A DNA stretch of 64,000 nucleotides from Tetracentron sinense (taxonomy: Eukaryota > Streptophyta > Magnoliopsida > Trochodendrales > Trochodendraceae), in contig CM026570.1 in the NCBI GenBank assembly GCA_015143295.1, forward strand, positions 24,497,250 through 24,561,249, in the 5' to 3' direction. This document shows, in pieces, positions 43,421 through 54,895 of the stretch; position 1 is the first letter of the stretch, and each line of letters begins with the position of its first letter. The notes under the pieces were generated by a model that was given only the letters and a program-made list of their open reading frames with translations, was not told the DNA's origin and searched no databases. Position numbers and translations under genes: made by a program.

Positions 43421-44684
43421 TGTAAAGTCGAAGTTGTGTTGGCTAAATTCCGAGCCTGAAAAGTTGTAATAGGTCTCTATTTGGTCTACATCCAGTTTGA
43501 AGACAAAGTGAAGAAGAAGTCGTGAAGAAACTTAAAGCTACATCACCCACATTGGCTCAAAAGTTGGGATTGAAAGAGAGACCTAGATGACCCGAAGTTA
43601 CCTCATGAAAATTCTCATTCATCATTAAAAATAAGTCAAAATGGAGTAGGATTGATAGGGGAATGCATTGAATGTTTAAAAGGATGAAAATAAGAAAAAA
43701 GGCACTTGGGGGTCGACCCTGACCATTGGGGGTCAACCCTGAAGAGAGATTTTTGTATGGTTTTTTTTGGCAAAGAGGTGAAAAATTGGAGGTCGACCCT
43801 GAAGGATAGTTGGGTCGACCGAAGTGTACACTTTGGTCGACCGAAGTGTACATTTTGGTCGACCGAAGTGTACACTTTGGTAGACCGAACTATCCCCCAA
43901 GGTCGATCCTGATATGGGATTTCGGTTTTTATCATTAGTTGCTATAGTGGGTCGATCCAGGGATCCTCCAGGGTCGACCCTGATATGGAAAAACTTTCTA
44001 ATTTTGTTTTTTAGCAACTTCTAAACCCTTGAACCTTTCCTATATATATGGGACCTCTCCCAATCCGTGAAGGATGATTCCTTGGAGACTTTTTAGAGCA
44101 CATTGAGCTCCTTTTGAGTTTATGAAAACTCTCATTACTTCTCCATTAGTTGGCCTATAGGTTGTGCAAAGATTTCATTCATATTTTATCAAACTTGCAT
44201 TAGATGATCCTTAATCATTAAGAGATCACCCTAGGGCTTCCACAAACCCTAAATCCCACTGTATGCTCTTCTGTGAGCGTTGGTTAGCTTGAGCTAAAGT
44301 CGTCAAGGACGGAGATCGGTCTTCGGAGACTGTGATTGATCACTTTGAGTAAGATTGGCCGGTGAGGAACCGGAGCTGCTGTTGTGGAGATCGAATGTGC
44401 TATGTTCGTGGTTTGCGAGCTGAGGAATCGATACCGAGGAACGTTGTGTCATGTGTGGTTGGGTAAGATTCGAGTCTTGTATTGTTCAACTCTTCTCATA
44501 GTGAATTTTGTGCTGGACTAGGTCCCGTGATTTTTCCCGGAAGGGTTTTCCACGTAAAAATCTTGTGTGTTCAAGTGAGATTGGTTGTGTGTGATTGACT
44601 AAAATTAAAATTGGTAGAGAAAATTGAAGCAGTCCTATTCATCCCCCCTCTAGGTCTAAGAGTGCATTGAAATAAGAAATTTCA
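43421..44684 (+). repeat. element B 5' LTR
   Basis: Runs 1264 bp from TGTAAAGTCG to AAGAAATTTCA. U3 carries GGTCGACCCTG and GGTCGACCGAAGTGTAC units, the latter three times in a row (43813-43878); the 3' LTR shows about one such unit around its insertion. The TATATATAT box is at 44041. The R/U5 part has the GGTCCCGTG and CCACGTAAAAATC segments shared with element C. Confidence 0.92.
43711..44049 (+). promoter_or_regulatory. element B LTR promoter region with GTCGACC palindromes
   Basis: About ten GGTCGACC or one-off units between 43711 and 43982, then TATATATAT at 44041-44049. The layout matches elements A0 (862-1018) and C. GTCGAC is self-complementary, so each unit is a short palindrome. 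Confidence 0.55.
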
Positions 44685-44686
44685 AT

Positions 44687-44698
44687 TGGTATCAGAGC
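44687..44698 (+). other. element B primer-binding site (initiator Met-tRNA)
   Basis: TGGTATCAGAGC starts two bases after the 5' LTR end. Confidence 0.9.
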
Positions 44699-44755
44699 AG
44701 GTACACTCATAAGGTTAAATTCCTTAAGTGTGATCTTGTGTCTATCCTTAAGTCA

Positions 44756-47300
44756 ATGACTACTCTAAGAGAGGGTGGATCCATCTCTCGTCCCCCATTG
44801 TTTAATGGGAACAATTATGCATATTGGAAAGCTCGAATGAGAGCATTTTTTAAATCCATCGACGAGAGAATTTGGATGTCCATTCAAGATGGATGGACTC
44901 CACCGGTGAATATTCTAGGTGATGTAATTCTCACTAAAAGCACTAAGGATTTGAGCAAAGATAAACTCGAAACAAGTGGTTGGAACACGAAAGGTCTCAA
45001 TGCAATCTTCACTACAGTCACTGTTGAAGAATTCAAACGAATCTCCTCATGTAAAACAGCGAAGGAGGCATGGGATATTCTGGAAATGACTCATGAAGGT
45101 ACAACCACTGTTAAGATCTCAAAGCTCCAAATTCTCACCACAAAATTTAAAATCTGAAAATGGAGGACAATGACACATTTAATGAATTCTATGCTAAAAT
45201 AAGTGACATTGTCAACTCCAGTTTCAACTTGGGTGAGAAAATCAGTGAGTCCAAAATTGTTAAAAAAATCCTTAGATCTCTATCGGAAATGTTTCAATCT
45301 AAGGGCACTACCATCGAGGAGAGCAAGGATGTTGATGCTCTCAAGATTGAGGAATTGGTAGGATCACTCCAAACCTATGAACTCAATCTTCGACCATTCA
45401 AGAAAAACAAATCTGTAGCCTTGAAAACTGTCAAGGAGACCTTGGATGAGGATGACAGTGATGCTGAGTTGGGAGAGAAGGAGTTAGCTCTATTTGTTAA
45501 AAAATTTCAAAAATATCTGAAAACAAATAGAAGGTTCAAGCCTAAATCAGGAGGAAAACCTCTTGAAAAGCCAAAGTCAAAACCTTGGGATGATAAGAAA
45601 GTCCTCAAAGGAATTGACAAGAAATCTCGTGGCATTCAATGCTATGAATGCAAAGGCTACGACCACATTTCACTTGATTGCCCTAACAAGAAGAAGACTA
45701 AGGGAAAGGTGATGAATGACAAATGGGATGACAGTGATTCTGAGGATGAACAATCTGAAAGCCCTACCTCAAGTAAGGAATCTGAAAATCATATGGCTTT
45801 CACTGTCACCCTATCATAGATAGACAATTCTCCCACTATTCATGAAGAGAAGAGTGATGAAGATCAAGTGAGTGAGTCCATTGAAGATCATGATCAGAGT
45901 CACACTGTCTCTGAGTCTAATGAAGATATGGATAAAGCTTATGAAAGGTTGTTTTCTGAAAGCCTTAAGCCGAAGAAAGCTAAGATCTCTTTGAACAAAC
46001 AACTTAAATTTACCCAACAAGAAAGAGACTCTTGCAAACTAGAAGCAGAATGGAAGAATGCTCTAATATCTCAGCTTGAAAGTGAAAAGGCTAAACTGGT
46101 GTCCAAACTAGAATACCTTGAGGAAGAAAATGCCTCTTTGTCCAAATGGATCAAGGTTCTAGAAACTGAGGAAGAAAACTTCATGAGTGTTTCTGAAAAG
46201 TCAAAGACTTGCATTTCAGAATTGGAATCTGAAAGAAATAACCTTATTGAAAAGTTAGATTTTTAGAAAATGAATTTCTTGATATTCTAAAAGTTAAGGA
46301 TGGGCTAGCTAAGAAAGTAACAGAACTCGAAAAGGAAGCTAGACTCCTTAGCAACACTCAAATCTTGGATAAACTGGCTAGTATGCAGCGCTCACCAGTA
46401 AACATGTCTAGCATAGGACATCCAAACAGACCATCCGGTCCCTTGAATGTCAGAACAATGTCTACTGCAACTTTTGAGCCAATCCATGAAAATCCAAGAT
46501 TGAGACTTCTAACCCCTTAGGGTCAAAAGGTAGGATGCCAAACTCTCAATTATACCAAACCTTTGTCACTTCTAGACAAGGTAAAAATTCAACTGAAGCT
46601 AAGAGAATTAAAGATCAGCCCCAAATAAAAAGATCTCCACCTCCCAGATTCATTCCTACTTGCCATCGTTGTGGAGTGAAGGGTCACATCCGACCTAACT
46701 GCAATGTCTTTAGGAGAAATCCCCGAAATGGTTCTTAGAATCAAACACAACATCAAGGGAATCTCCAAAGGCAAATTCAATCCTTAGCAGAAAAGTCTAG
46801 GAGTTTAAGTGAAGAAGTAATGAAAATTGCTCAACTCTCTAGTAAAACAATATGGTCGTGACACTTTTTATGCTCATCATGAAGAAGGTAACATGATGGA
46901 CCAAAATGCTAGGTTCCCCCAGAAAAGAAGGAAGAACAGGAGATCTAACAAAAAGAAGGTCATGCCTACAAATGAAGTGAACAAAGACAATAGGGTTCCC
47001 CAAAAGTCTAAGTTTATTTATGTGAGAAAGGATGATCTAAAATACCTTGTCATCCACACCGCTTTGAAAGCCCAAAATTCTGACATGTGGTATTTCGATA
47101 GTGGATGTTCCAGACACATGACAGGTAACAAGTCCCTCTTTACTCACCTTAAGGAATGCTCAGATGGGACTGTTACTTTTCGTGATGGAAGCAAATCCTT
47201 TGTGAAATGAAAAGATGTCATCCAAGCACCCCAGGCATTCCTAAACTGAAGGATGTCTTCTTTGTAGAATGACTGAAAGCTAATCTAATTAGCATAAGTC
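44756..47300 (+). pseudogene. element B gag and protease
   Basis: ATG at 44756 (MTTLREGGSISRPPLFNGNN), conserved with element C; a GTG 18 bp upstream is not needed. The gag domain (YAYWKARMRAFFKSIDERIW, SCKTAKEAWDILEMTHEGT) is broken by a 1-bp deletion near 45150. The frame continues at 45160 to the first zinc knuckle CYECKGYDHISLDC; a stop at 45817 follows. The coiled coil (45868-46266), the second knuckle CHRCGVKGHIRPNC (46655) and the protease [10 protein letters not shown] (near 47098) come next. More frameshifts lie near 46266, 46740 and 47210. Where element C has a TGA before the first knuckle, B reads Gln. Confidence 0.85.
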
Positions 47301-48456
47301 AATTGTGCGATGATCACCATGCTGTCCACTTTACCAACAACAAGTGTTCTTTTGTGAATGACAAAGGTGTGTGTGTTTTGGAAGGGTCAAGAACCACTGA
47401 CAATTATTATGGTTTAATTCCAAGTGATGGTTTTTCTCAAATTTGCAACAGGGCTAAAGTTGAAGAAGTTGAACTGTGGCACAGGAGGCTAGGTCACATG
47501 AATTTTAAAGACCTAAGCAAACTCTCAAAACACGAGCATGTGAGAGGTGCGCCTAAACTAGGGAAGCCCTCTACTGCTATGTGTGGGCCATGTCAAATTG
47601 GCAAACAAATTAAAGCCCACACAAGAAGGCTTCAAATATTGCTACCTCACACCCACTAGAACTAATACACATGGATCTCATGGGTCCAACTCGAATTGAA
47701 AGTCTAGGAGGTAAGCGATATATCCTAGTGATAGTTGACGATTTCTCATGGATGTCATGGGTTGCATTCATTAGAGAGAAGACGGATGCCTTTGAGAACT
47801 TTAAGAACATCTGCTTGAGAGTGCAAAATGAAAAAGGATGCCCTATCACTCGAATTCGAAGTGATCATAGAAAGGAGTTTGAAAACTCCAAGTATAATGA
47901 GTTTTGTGATGAAGCGAGCATCAAACATGAATTTTCAGCACCAATAACACCTCAGTAAAATGGTGTGGTGGAAAGAAAGAATAGGCTGCTTCAAGAGATG
48001 GCTAGGGTGATACTTCATAGCAATAACCTGGCTGCTCATTTATGGGCTGAAGCAGTTAGCACTGCATGCTATACTGTTAACAGAGTCTACACTAGGCCCG
48101 AAACTAGGAAGACACCCTATGAGCTGTGGTACGACAAGAAACCCAATGTCAAGTACTTTCGAGTATTCGGAAGTAAGTGCTATATCCCTAGGGATAGAGA
48201 GCAATTGGGTAAGTTTGATTCCCAGAGTGATGAAGGGATTTTTCTTGGATATTCCACAAATAGTAGGGCTTATCGAGTGTACAACTTGAGAACCTCTACT
48301 GTTATGGAGTCCATAAATGTGTTGGTTGATGACTCAGGATCTGAGTCCTTGCAACTAGAGGATGACAATGTTGATGAAGGTGTGAAAATTCCAACCTCTA
48401 AATCAGAAGATGAATCACCTTCAAAGTCACCTCCTAAAAAACCTACACATCCTAGG
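47301..48456 (+). pseudogene. element B integrase
   Basis: Zinc-binding region [20 protein letters not shown] and [11 protein letters not shown], then (shifted at about 47620) core [53 protein letters not shown] and, after a stop at 47956, [19 protein letters not shown]. The catalytic D, D and E are readable, but the stop (CAG to TAA) and a frameshift disable it. The C-terminal part ([38 protein letters not shown]) runs open to 48456, where the solo gypsy LTR begins. Sequence resumes at 50858. Confidence 0.88.
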
Positions 48457-50502
48457 TGTAAGCACCTGATTCTTACACCCCATCCTAAGTGCAGTTAAAA
48501 TCATTTAACTATGGTTACCCCCTATCAAAAACCTTACCTAAACCCGTGCTAAACCCTTAGGACTCACCCTAGTTTAAACTCAGTTAAACCCTAGGTGGCC
48601 CTAGCCAAAACCCTAGTCTAGCCCTAGAGCCATTAGGGCTTGACTCCTGGAACCCAAGGCCCTTAAGGCCTAAACCTGTGACATGGGCCCAAAAAGCCCG
48701 AGAACACCAAAGCCCAAGTCCCATAACCCATATGTGCAGGGCCAGGCCTTTCTTAAAGCATTTCTCATAATGTCGGTAGTCGATCTACCGACATTATTTT
48801 TTTGGCCTGAATTCACATTGTCGGTAGATCTTCTACCGACATTTGTGAGTTCCAAGTTGCAGACCTGTGTACACCCCTACACACTCAACCCTCACCTCAA
48901 CTCTCCCTTCAACTCCTCCCACTCGACCCCCCCTTGGTCCAACCACCTCTCCTCCCTTCTCCTTAATCCCACATAGGTCCCTTGGAGCTCCACCCTTTAA
49001 AAACCAAGCTCACCTTCACTGTTTCAGGCTGCGTTTTCTTTAGAGAAGAACCCCTACTGTAAAACTGAGATCCTTACCGTCTTCAAAATTCTAGGCTTCC
49101 CCTAGACCTGCCTCTCCCCTCCCCTGCTCGTGTAGCACCACTGGAGCGCCACCACCGTACATAGGCAACACCCCCTGTATTGGCAGAAAACAGAGCACTG
49201 GGTAGGGACACCCCCTACCCATTTTTTTTTTTCATTTGTTCTCTCTCTTGTGAGCCCCTGGTCAATTCCAGGGGATTTATTTGTTCTTGTTTTGATGTTT
49301 AGCAGGTAAACAAACCCCCCCACAGGGTGTTCACCCACCTAAACCATAGGTGTGGTGAACCCCTTCGGGTACAGCACCTCCGTCAAGGCTTGACAGCTGT
49401 TACCAAAGCTTCTAGGGGTCCCTCAGATCATGAGGGAACCCCTAGTAGCATTGGTGTACAACCCCAGTAGCCACAGACCTGATTTTACAGAAATCCAGGA
49501 ATGGCGGTACTCTCAGTACTGCCATTCCTGAAATTTCCTGATTTCCATTTGGTCAGCAATCTCTCTACCGACGTACTGTTTGTGAATTGTTTCCAGAATG
49601 TCGACAATACCTCTACCGGCGTTCTGTTTTTCGCCTATTTTGATATTGTCAGTAATACTTCTACCGACAATATACTATTTCAGGCACAGAACCTTTGCAG
49701 CTTTGTGGAGCCCACTCCAGGCATCCCCTGCAGCCCACATTTGACCTGAAGACTCCCAAGAGTCCCCTCTACACTCCCCTACCTTTGGGTTACCTCGGGT
49801 TATAGCTTAATCCTAGTTAACAGTGGCAAAACCACAGTCTAAAAACACTGTACATAATATCGATAATCCAATTACCGACATTATTTTTTTGTTTTTGATT
49901 TGGGCTTTTTCAGGGACCTAGGCCTGGTAGGAGGCCACTTTAGGCCCTGCCTAGCCCCCTGGGCCCACCTTGGACCCTTAACCACAGTTAAGTCCAACTT
50001 CGGTTAACATTTAACCGCGGTTAAGCACCCCTTAACCCTACAAACTTTTGGAAATTAAACAGAAATTCCTAAAACAAACTTTGGACCATAAACCTGACTT
50101 TGGCCCTCTCCCTAATGTTGGTTAGCAACCCTAACCACAGTTAGATCCCCCTTAACTGCGATTAGCAACCCTAATTGTAGTTATCTTCGGTTTATGGCCT
50201 ACCGGGCCTAAAAACTAAGTCTACCAGACTTACCTTGGCCTATTGGGCCCCACCTTAGCCTACCAGGGCTACACCTCACTTCCCCTTTACTGTGGTTAGC
50301 AACCCTAACTACAGTTAGTTCGGCCTAATCCCGGTTAGTAACCCTAACCCGGGCTGGACTCCTCCTTAAGCCTACCGGACTTACATACCTTGCACTTGAC
50401 CCTCCTCGGTCAAACAAACCCTAGTCTATCGGACTAGTCCATGTTAGCCACCCTTGGTACACACACACACGACCCTAGCCTCAGCACAGGCTCATGTGCC
50501 AG

Positions 50503-50543
50503 AACTACGCTCGATCTGATCTCACCCTGTGAGTACGTAGACA
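50503..50543 (+). other. two-stem hairpin motif, copy 6
   Basis: CTACG (50505-50509) pairs with CGTAG (50536-50540); inner CTCAC (50521-50525) pairs with GTGAG (50529-50533). Confidence 0.6.
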
Positions 50544-50683
50544 GCCCAACACGGGCCCGACCCCGATTAGCTTTTCCTTTCTTAGATTAGTGTTCACTTA
50601 AACACCTCGGTATTCTAAACAAGATTAATTTTTATTTGGCTTAAACCCGGGGAGTACGGAACCGTTGTAAAACGGAAGCCTCA

Positions 50684-50704
50684 GGGTGCCTAACACCTTC
50701 CCCG
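50684..50704 (+). other. GGTG-CCTAA-CACC hairpin, copy 3
   Basis: GGGTGCCTAACACCTTCCCC, 145 bp downstream of hairpin copy 6, in the last 170 bp of the LTR. Confidence 0.55.
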
Positions 50705-50857
50705 GACTTAACCGAAGCCCTTACCCTGATCTCTCTCGTGGACCAAGACCTTATCCAAAACTTTGGGGGACTTATCCCTTCTGAATGAATAAATGGCGAC
50801 TCTCAAAAATCCGTGAGACACAAATTTAGGGAGTGAATTTCCCACGCTCACACTAGG

Positions 50858-52110
50858 GTTATGAGACCTCACTCCTCAACTGAAATCATTGGAAACCTTG
50901 AAAGTGAAGTGAGAACTAGAAAACAAGTTGAAAATGAAGTTAGTCACTTTTGCTATGCTTCTACATTTGAACCCAAAAATGTAACTGAAGCTCTCACTGA
51001 TGAAAATTGGATAAATGTCATGCAAGAAGAGCTCAATCGGTTTACAAGGAATGATGTATGGTTTTTAGTTCCTAGGCCTAAAAATATAAATATTATTGGT
51101 ACTAAATGGATTTTCAAGAACAAATTTGATGAACATGGTACCATTGTAAGAAACAAGGCTAGGTTAGTTGCTCAGGGATATACTCAAATTGAGGGCATTG
51201 ATTTCGATGAAACTTTTGCTCCTGTTGCCCGACTAGAGTCTATCAGGATCTTACTTGCTATTGCATGCCATCTCAAATTCAAACTTTTTCAGATGGATGT
51301 CAAGAGTACCTTTCTGAATGGTATTCTTCAGAAGGAAGTTTATGTGGAACAACCAAAAGGGTTTGAGGACCCTAATCATCCTAATCAGGTTTACAGATTA
51401 GAAAGGGCCCTCTATGGTTTGAAACAAGCTCCCAAAGCTTGGTATGAGAGACTCACTACATACCTCTTAGAAAAGGGATTTTCGAGAGGGTGAGTAGACA
51501 GGACCCTATTTATTAAAAATATCAAGGATGATATGGTTATTGCTCAGATATATGTTGATGATATTGTCTTTGGTTCCACATAAGACTCACATGCACACTC
51601 CTTTGCTGAACAAATGAAGAATGAATTTGAGATGAGCATGATTGGTGAGTTGAATTTCTTTCTTGGTCTACAGGTAAAACAAATGAGCAATGAGATTTAT
51701 GTGTCCCAAACCAAATATGCCAAAGACCTTGTAAAGAAATTTGGCATGAGCTCAGCTAAACATGCTCGCACTCCTATGAGCACCACCACCAAAGTTAACA
51801 AAGATACTTCAGGCAAAAGTGTCGACCAAACCACATACCGAAGTATGATTGGTAGTCTGCTTTACCTCACTGCCAGTCATCCTGACATTGCCTTTAGTGT
51901 CGGAGCTTGTGCTCACTATCAAGCAAGCCCCAAAGAGTCACACTTACTTGCTGTCAAACAAATTATTCGATATGTAAGTGGAACTCTCTCTTTTGGCCTC
52001 TGGTATCCCTTTAATACTAATGCCGTGGTTGTTGGATATTCTGATGCCGATTGGGCCGAAAATGCTGATGATAGGAAAAGCACTTCCGAAGGATGTTTTT
52101 ATGCTGGAAA
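50858..52110 (+). pseudogene. element B reverse transcriptase
   Basis: Palm and fingers read [81 protein letters not shown] stop replaces the codon after FSRG (TGA at 51491-51493; element C has GVD). YVDD follows at about 51552, a stop lies at 51582, and the frame then reopens ([40 protein letters not shown]) into RNase H. It retains the about 0.4 kb that element C has lost, which makes B the reference for that deletion. Confidence 0.88.
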
Positions 52111-52492
52111 CTGTTTAGTTGCTTAGCTTAGCAAAAAATAGAATTCCATCTCTTAGTCTACTGTCGAAGCTGAGTACATTGCAGCCGGTAGTTGTTGCAC
52201 TCAACTTTTGTGGATGAAACAGATGTTGCAGGACTATGGGATAGAACAGGGCACCATGACTGTGTACTGTGATAACACAAGTGTCATCAACATCTCTAAA
52301 AATCCCGTGCAACACTCTCATCCCAAACACATAGACATTAGACACTTCATTCGAGAGCTTGTTGAGCAAAGTGTCATCACATTGGAATATGTGCAAACTG
52401 ATACTCAACTTGCAGATCTCTTAACCAAACCTCTAGACTCCCTTAGGTTTGAGTTTATTAGGAAATCCATCAGTGTGTGTAGTATTGAATGA
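52024..52492 (+). pseudogene. element B RNase H
   Basis: Starts VVVGYSDADWAENADDRKST with the first catalytic Asp, continues GCFYAGNCLVA, hits stops at 52124 and 52139 (Trp and Gln codons of WLSKKQ in element C), then AEYIAAGSCCTQLLWMKQML, VYCDNTSVINISKNPVQHSH and LTKPLDSLRFEFIRKSIS to the natural end at 52492. Only point mutations inactivate it. Confidence 0.85.
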
Positions 52493-52766
52493 TTGAGTGC
52501 TTTTTGATAGACTAGGTAATCTCATATCCATATCTCTTCCTAGCTCTATTCCTCCGATGTATATTATCAGTTTCTGCTTACTGTTGCTTTTATCTGTTTC
52601 TCTTATTTCAAAAATCCAAAAATATTGAAACATTCAAAAATTCATAAAAACTCCAAAAATATTTTTTTTTCCTTTAGTTAGGCATAATTAAAAAAAAAAA
52701 GGGTTGTGTTGGATTTGGTTGTTATCCTTTGATGTGCATTGCTGAAATTTTCTTGTATTCATAATG

Positions 52767-54433
52767 TGATAAGTGCTTAATTTTGCTTAATTATCCCCAT
52801 TTAAATAAGCATTATCATACTTCTTTGGTTTATATCTTCATTTTTACACGTAAAGTGGTGTATTCTCTTCTCACCATTGCGTTGTCCTCTTTCTCTTAAT
52901 TTTCATGATACATTTGCATGTATTCATACATGTCTTAGAAGGCTGCATGCAAAATATTTTTAAGAGAGACTTATTACGTGTATTTATTTTTTGTAGGAAT
53001 CCTAACCCCAGACTACTCTTGGGATTCAAGAAGTCCAAAGTTTCAAATACCCCATGTTCAACTCAATGATCTAAAGGAGTTAGAGCTCAAAGAGCAAAGC
53101 CCAAGCCAAAAGTCCAAGAAGCCAAGTCTCAAGTCAAAGAGTCAAAGCCCAAGAGCAAAGCCCAAGACCAAGTATAGAAAGATTCTACAACATGGCTGGA
53201 GAATCTTAGGAAGATATGGATTAATATGATTTTGGCATAAAAATGGTGGAACTCTCTTGAATTAGAAAGAAGAAGTGTGCTATATTGATGTTTCTATTTC
53301 AGAAAAAAGGAGAAAGCCTATTTTGGTCACAAGAACTCTTTATTTTGGATGGATTTTAGAATTCAAGTAAGGAGCTTAATGGAGGTCAACTAAATCTACA
53401 AGAAAAGCAAGAAATTTCATGGATGGCTAGAGGAGTGCTATTATTTAGCAACCAATCACAAACAAAGAATGAGGATTTCCCGGATTCCCGCCTAATCTGG
53501 ACAGTACTTACTAATTTAGACATAACTTTTGACTCAAAATTCAGATTAAGGTAAGGTTTGATGTTTTGAAAAGAAGACTTACAGGGGAACAAAATTGTAT
53601 TTCATGAAGATCTCCTAATTCAGACGTTTAAGGGGTCAAAACATATCGTCAAGTGGAGGGAAGTGCAATTTTGGTTGGAATTTTGGAATTAGAAGTTTCT
53701 CTTTTGTTTTCTTTCCCTTCTCTTCTTCCCTTTAGTGTATATAAACCTAAAGTGAGAGACTTTTGGGGCTCTCTGATCTTTTCTCATTCTATTTTCTCTC
53801 TTCTTCTTTTAGCTTTTTTTTGAGTTATTTTATTGTAGTGTTTGGAACACCATTAAGGTTAGGGATTTGAAACCTTTTTCTGATTTATGTGGATGATGTG
53901 GATGGTTTGATCATTAATTCTAATTGAATAGTTCTTATTTTGGTTAATTGTTCTTCTCTATATACTCTTTGATTTCATATGATCTATTGATATATAGAAT
54001 GCTTGGATCCCCTGTGAGTTAGATACAGAGTACTCTTCAAATTTCTCTAATTATTCAATTGAATTTAATGCTCAGTGGTTTTATCATATAATTTTCCATC
54101 TAGATTAAATCTTTATTTAATTCTAGATGTGTTTTCATCCAAATCTAAGCATAAGAAGGGATAGGTGGATTTTCCTGAAGTCTTAGACCTCTTTTTCATT
54201 ACTTTACAGTTATCAGTGATTTTTGCTCCATTCTCATTGAGTGGAAAACCGATTTTAAATCTCTCTTCTCTTTAGATTTCGTTTCCTTAATTCTTGTTGC
54301 ACAATAGTCAATCCCTGTGGATTCGACCCTGTGCTCACCAGATACATCAACTGTGTCACTTGTGCACTTGCAAGTATATTATTTTTACTCTTGATTTTAT
54401 GTCCATTAATTTGGATTAAATTAAGTTGTAACA
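52767..54433 (+). repeat. solo gypsy-like LTR with TSD TAATG
   Basis: Runs 1667 bp from TGATAAGTGCTTAATTTTGC to AAGTTGTAACA, flanked by TAATG at 52762-52766 and 54434-54438. A GTATATAAA box lies at about 53737. There are low-complexity AGTCAAAGCCCAAGAG repeats near 53080-53170, so the open frame there is not a gene. The end carries GGATTCGACCCTGTGCTCAC-type sequence found in gypsy LTRs. Element B sequence continues on both sides as judged by element C. Confidence 0.85.
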
Positions 54434-54739
54434 TAATGCTTGTCCAAGATACATATTTGATAGAATTGAGTTCATGAGGATATCATACCTACCAAAGTGT
54501 CTTTTGGGAAAAGTGCACATAGACTATCTTGCTAAATACAGTTAGAAATATGGCATATACTGTTGCACTATCACCTGGACTTGCACTCTGTCTAGCTCCT
54601 GCAGATGGTATATATCCCTATGAATAGGTAATGATATTAGTCATGATGATTCTTCGAGTTGATAAAATCTGATTTGATCATGAAGGTACCATCCCTCAAA
54701 ATGTGCCCCAGTTTAAAAGTCTTATGTCGTGGAAAGGGC

Positions 54740-54895
54740 TACCTCTAGGATAGTGTGAAAGCCACTATTTGATGCAAACAGTATGAACTGGCTACCTAGG
54801 TGGACAGTAGGTATCTATCTGGGTCCCTAGAGTGAAAGCCCCTACTGCCAATAGCTAGGGCTACCTACCCAGTAAGTGTGAAAGCCATCATTGCA
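54740..54895 (+). other. conserved non-coding block between pol and envelope-like ORF
   Basis: Contains GTGTGAAAGCCACTATTTG (54753), GGCTACCTAG (54789), CAGTAGGTATCTAT, AGTGAAAGCCCCTACTG (54831) and GTGTGAAAGCCATC (54876). The same words in the same order occur in element C (minus, 11175-11025). No ORF spans it. Confidence 0.6.

Larger units (their letters stand above)
48457..50852 (+). repeat. solo Tat-type gypsy LTR (family of element D) in element B pol
   Basis: Runs 2396 bp from TGTAAGCACCTG to CCACGCTCACA with target duplication CTAGG (48452-48456 and 50853-50857). Removing it restores [11 protein letters not shown], aligning with [10 protein letters not shown] of element C. It contains ATGTCGGTAG...CTACCGACAT hairpins at 48772-48842, others at 49499, 49645 and 49857, the CTACG hairpin (50503), the GGGTGCCTAACACC hairpin (50684) and an ATGGCGACTC segment near the end. 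The same family forms the 3' LTR of element D. Confidence 0.93.

Noticed and set aside
52978-53229. Open frame rich in Lys, Ser and Pro
   Set aside because: Lies wholly within a solo LTR with low-complexity AGTCAAAGCCCAAGAG repeats.
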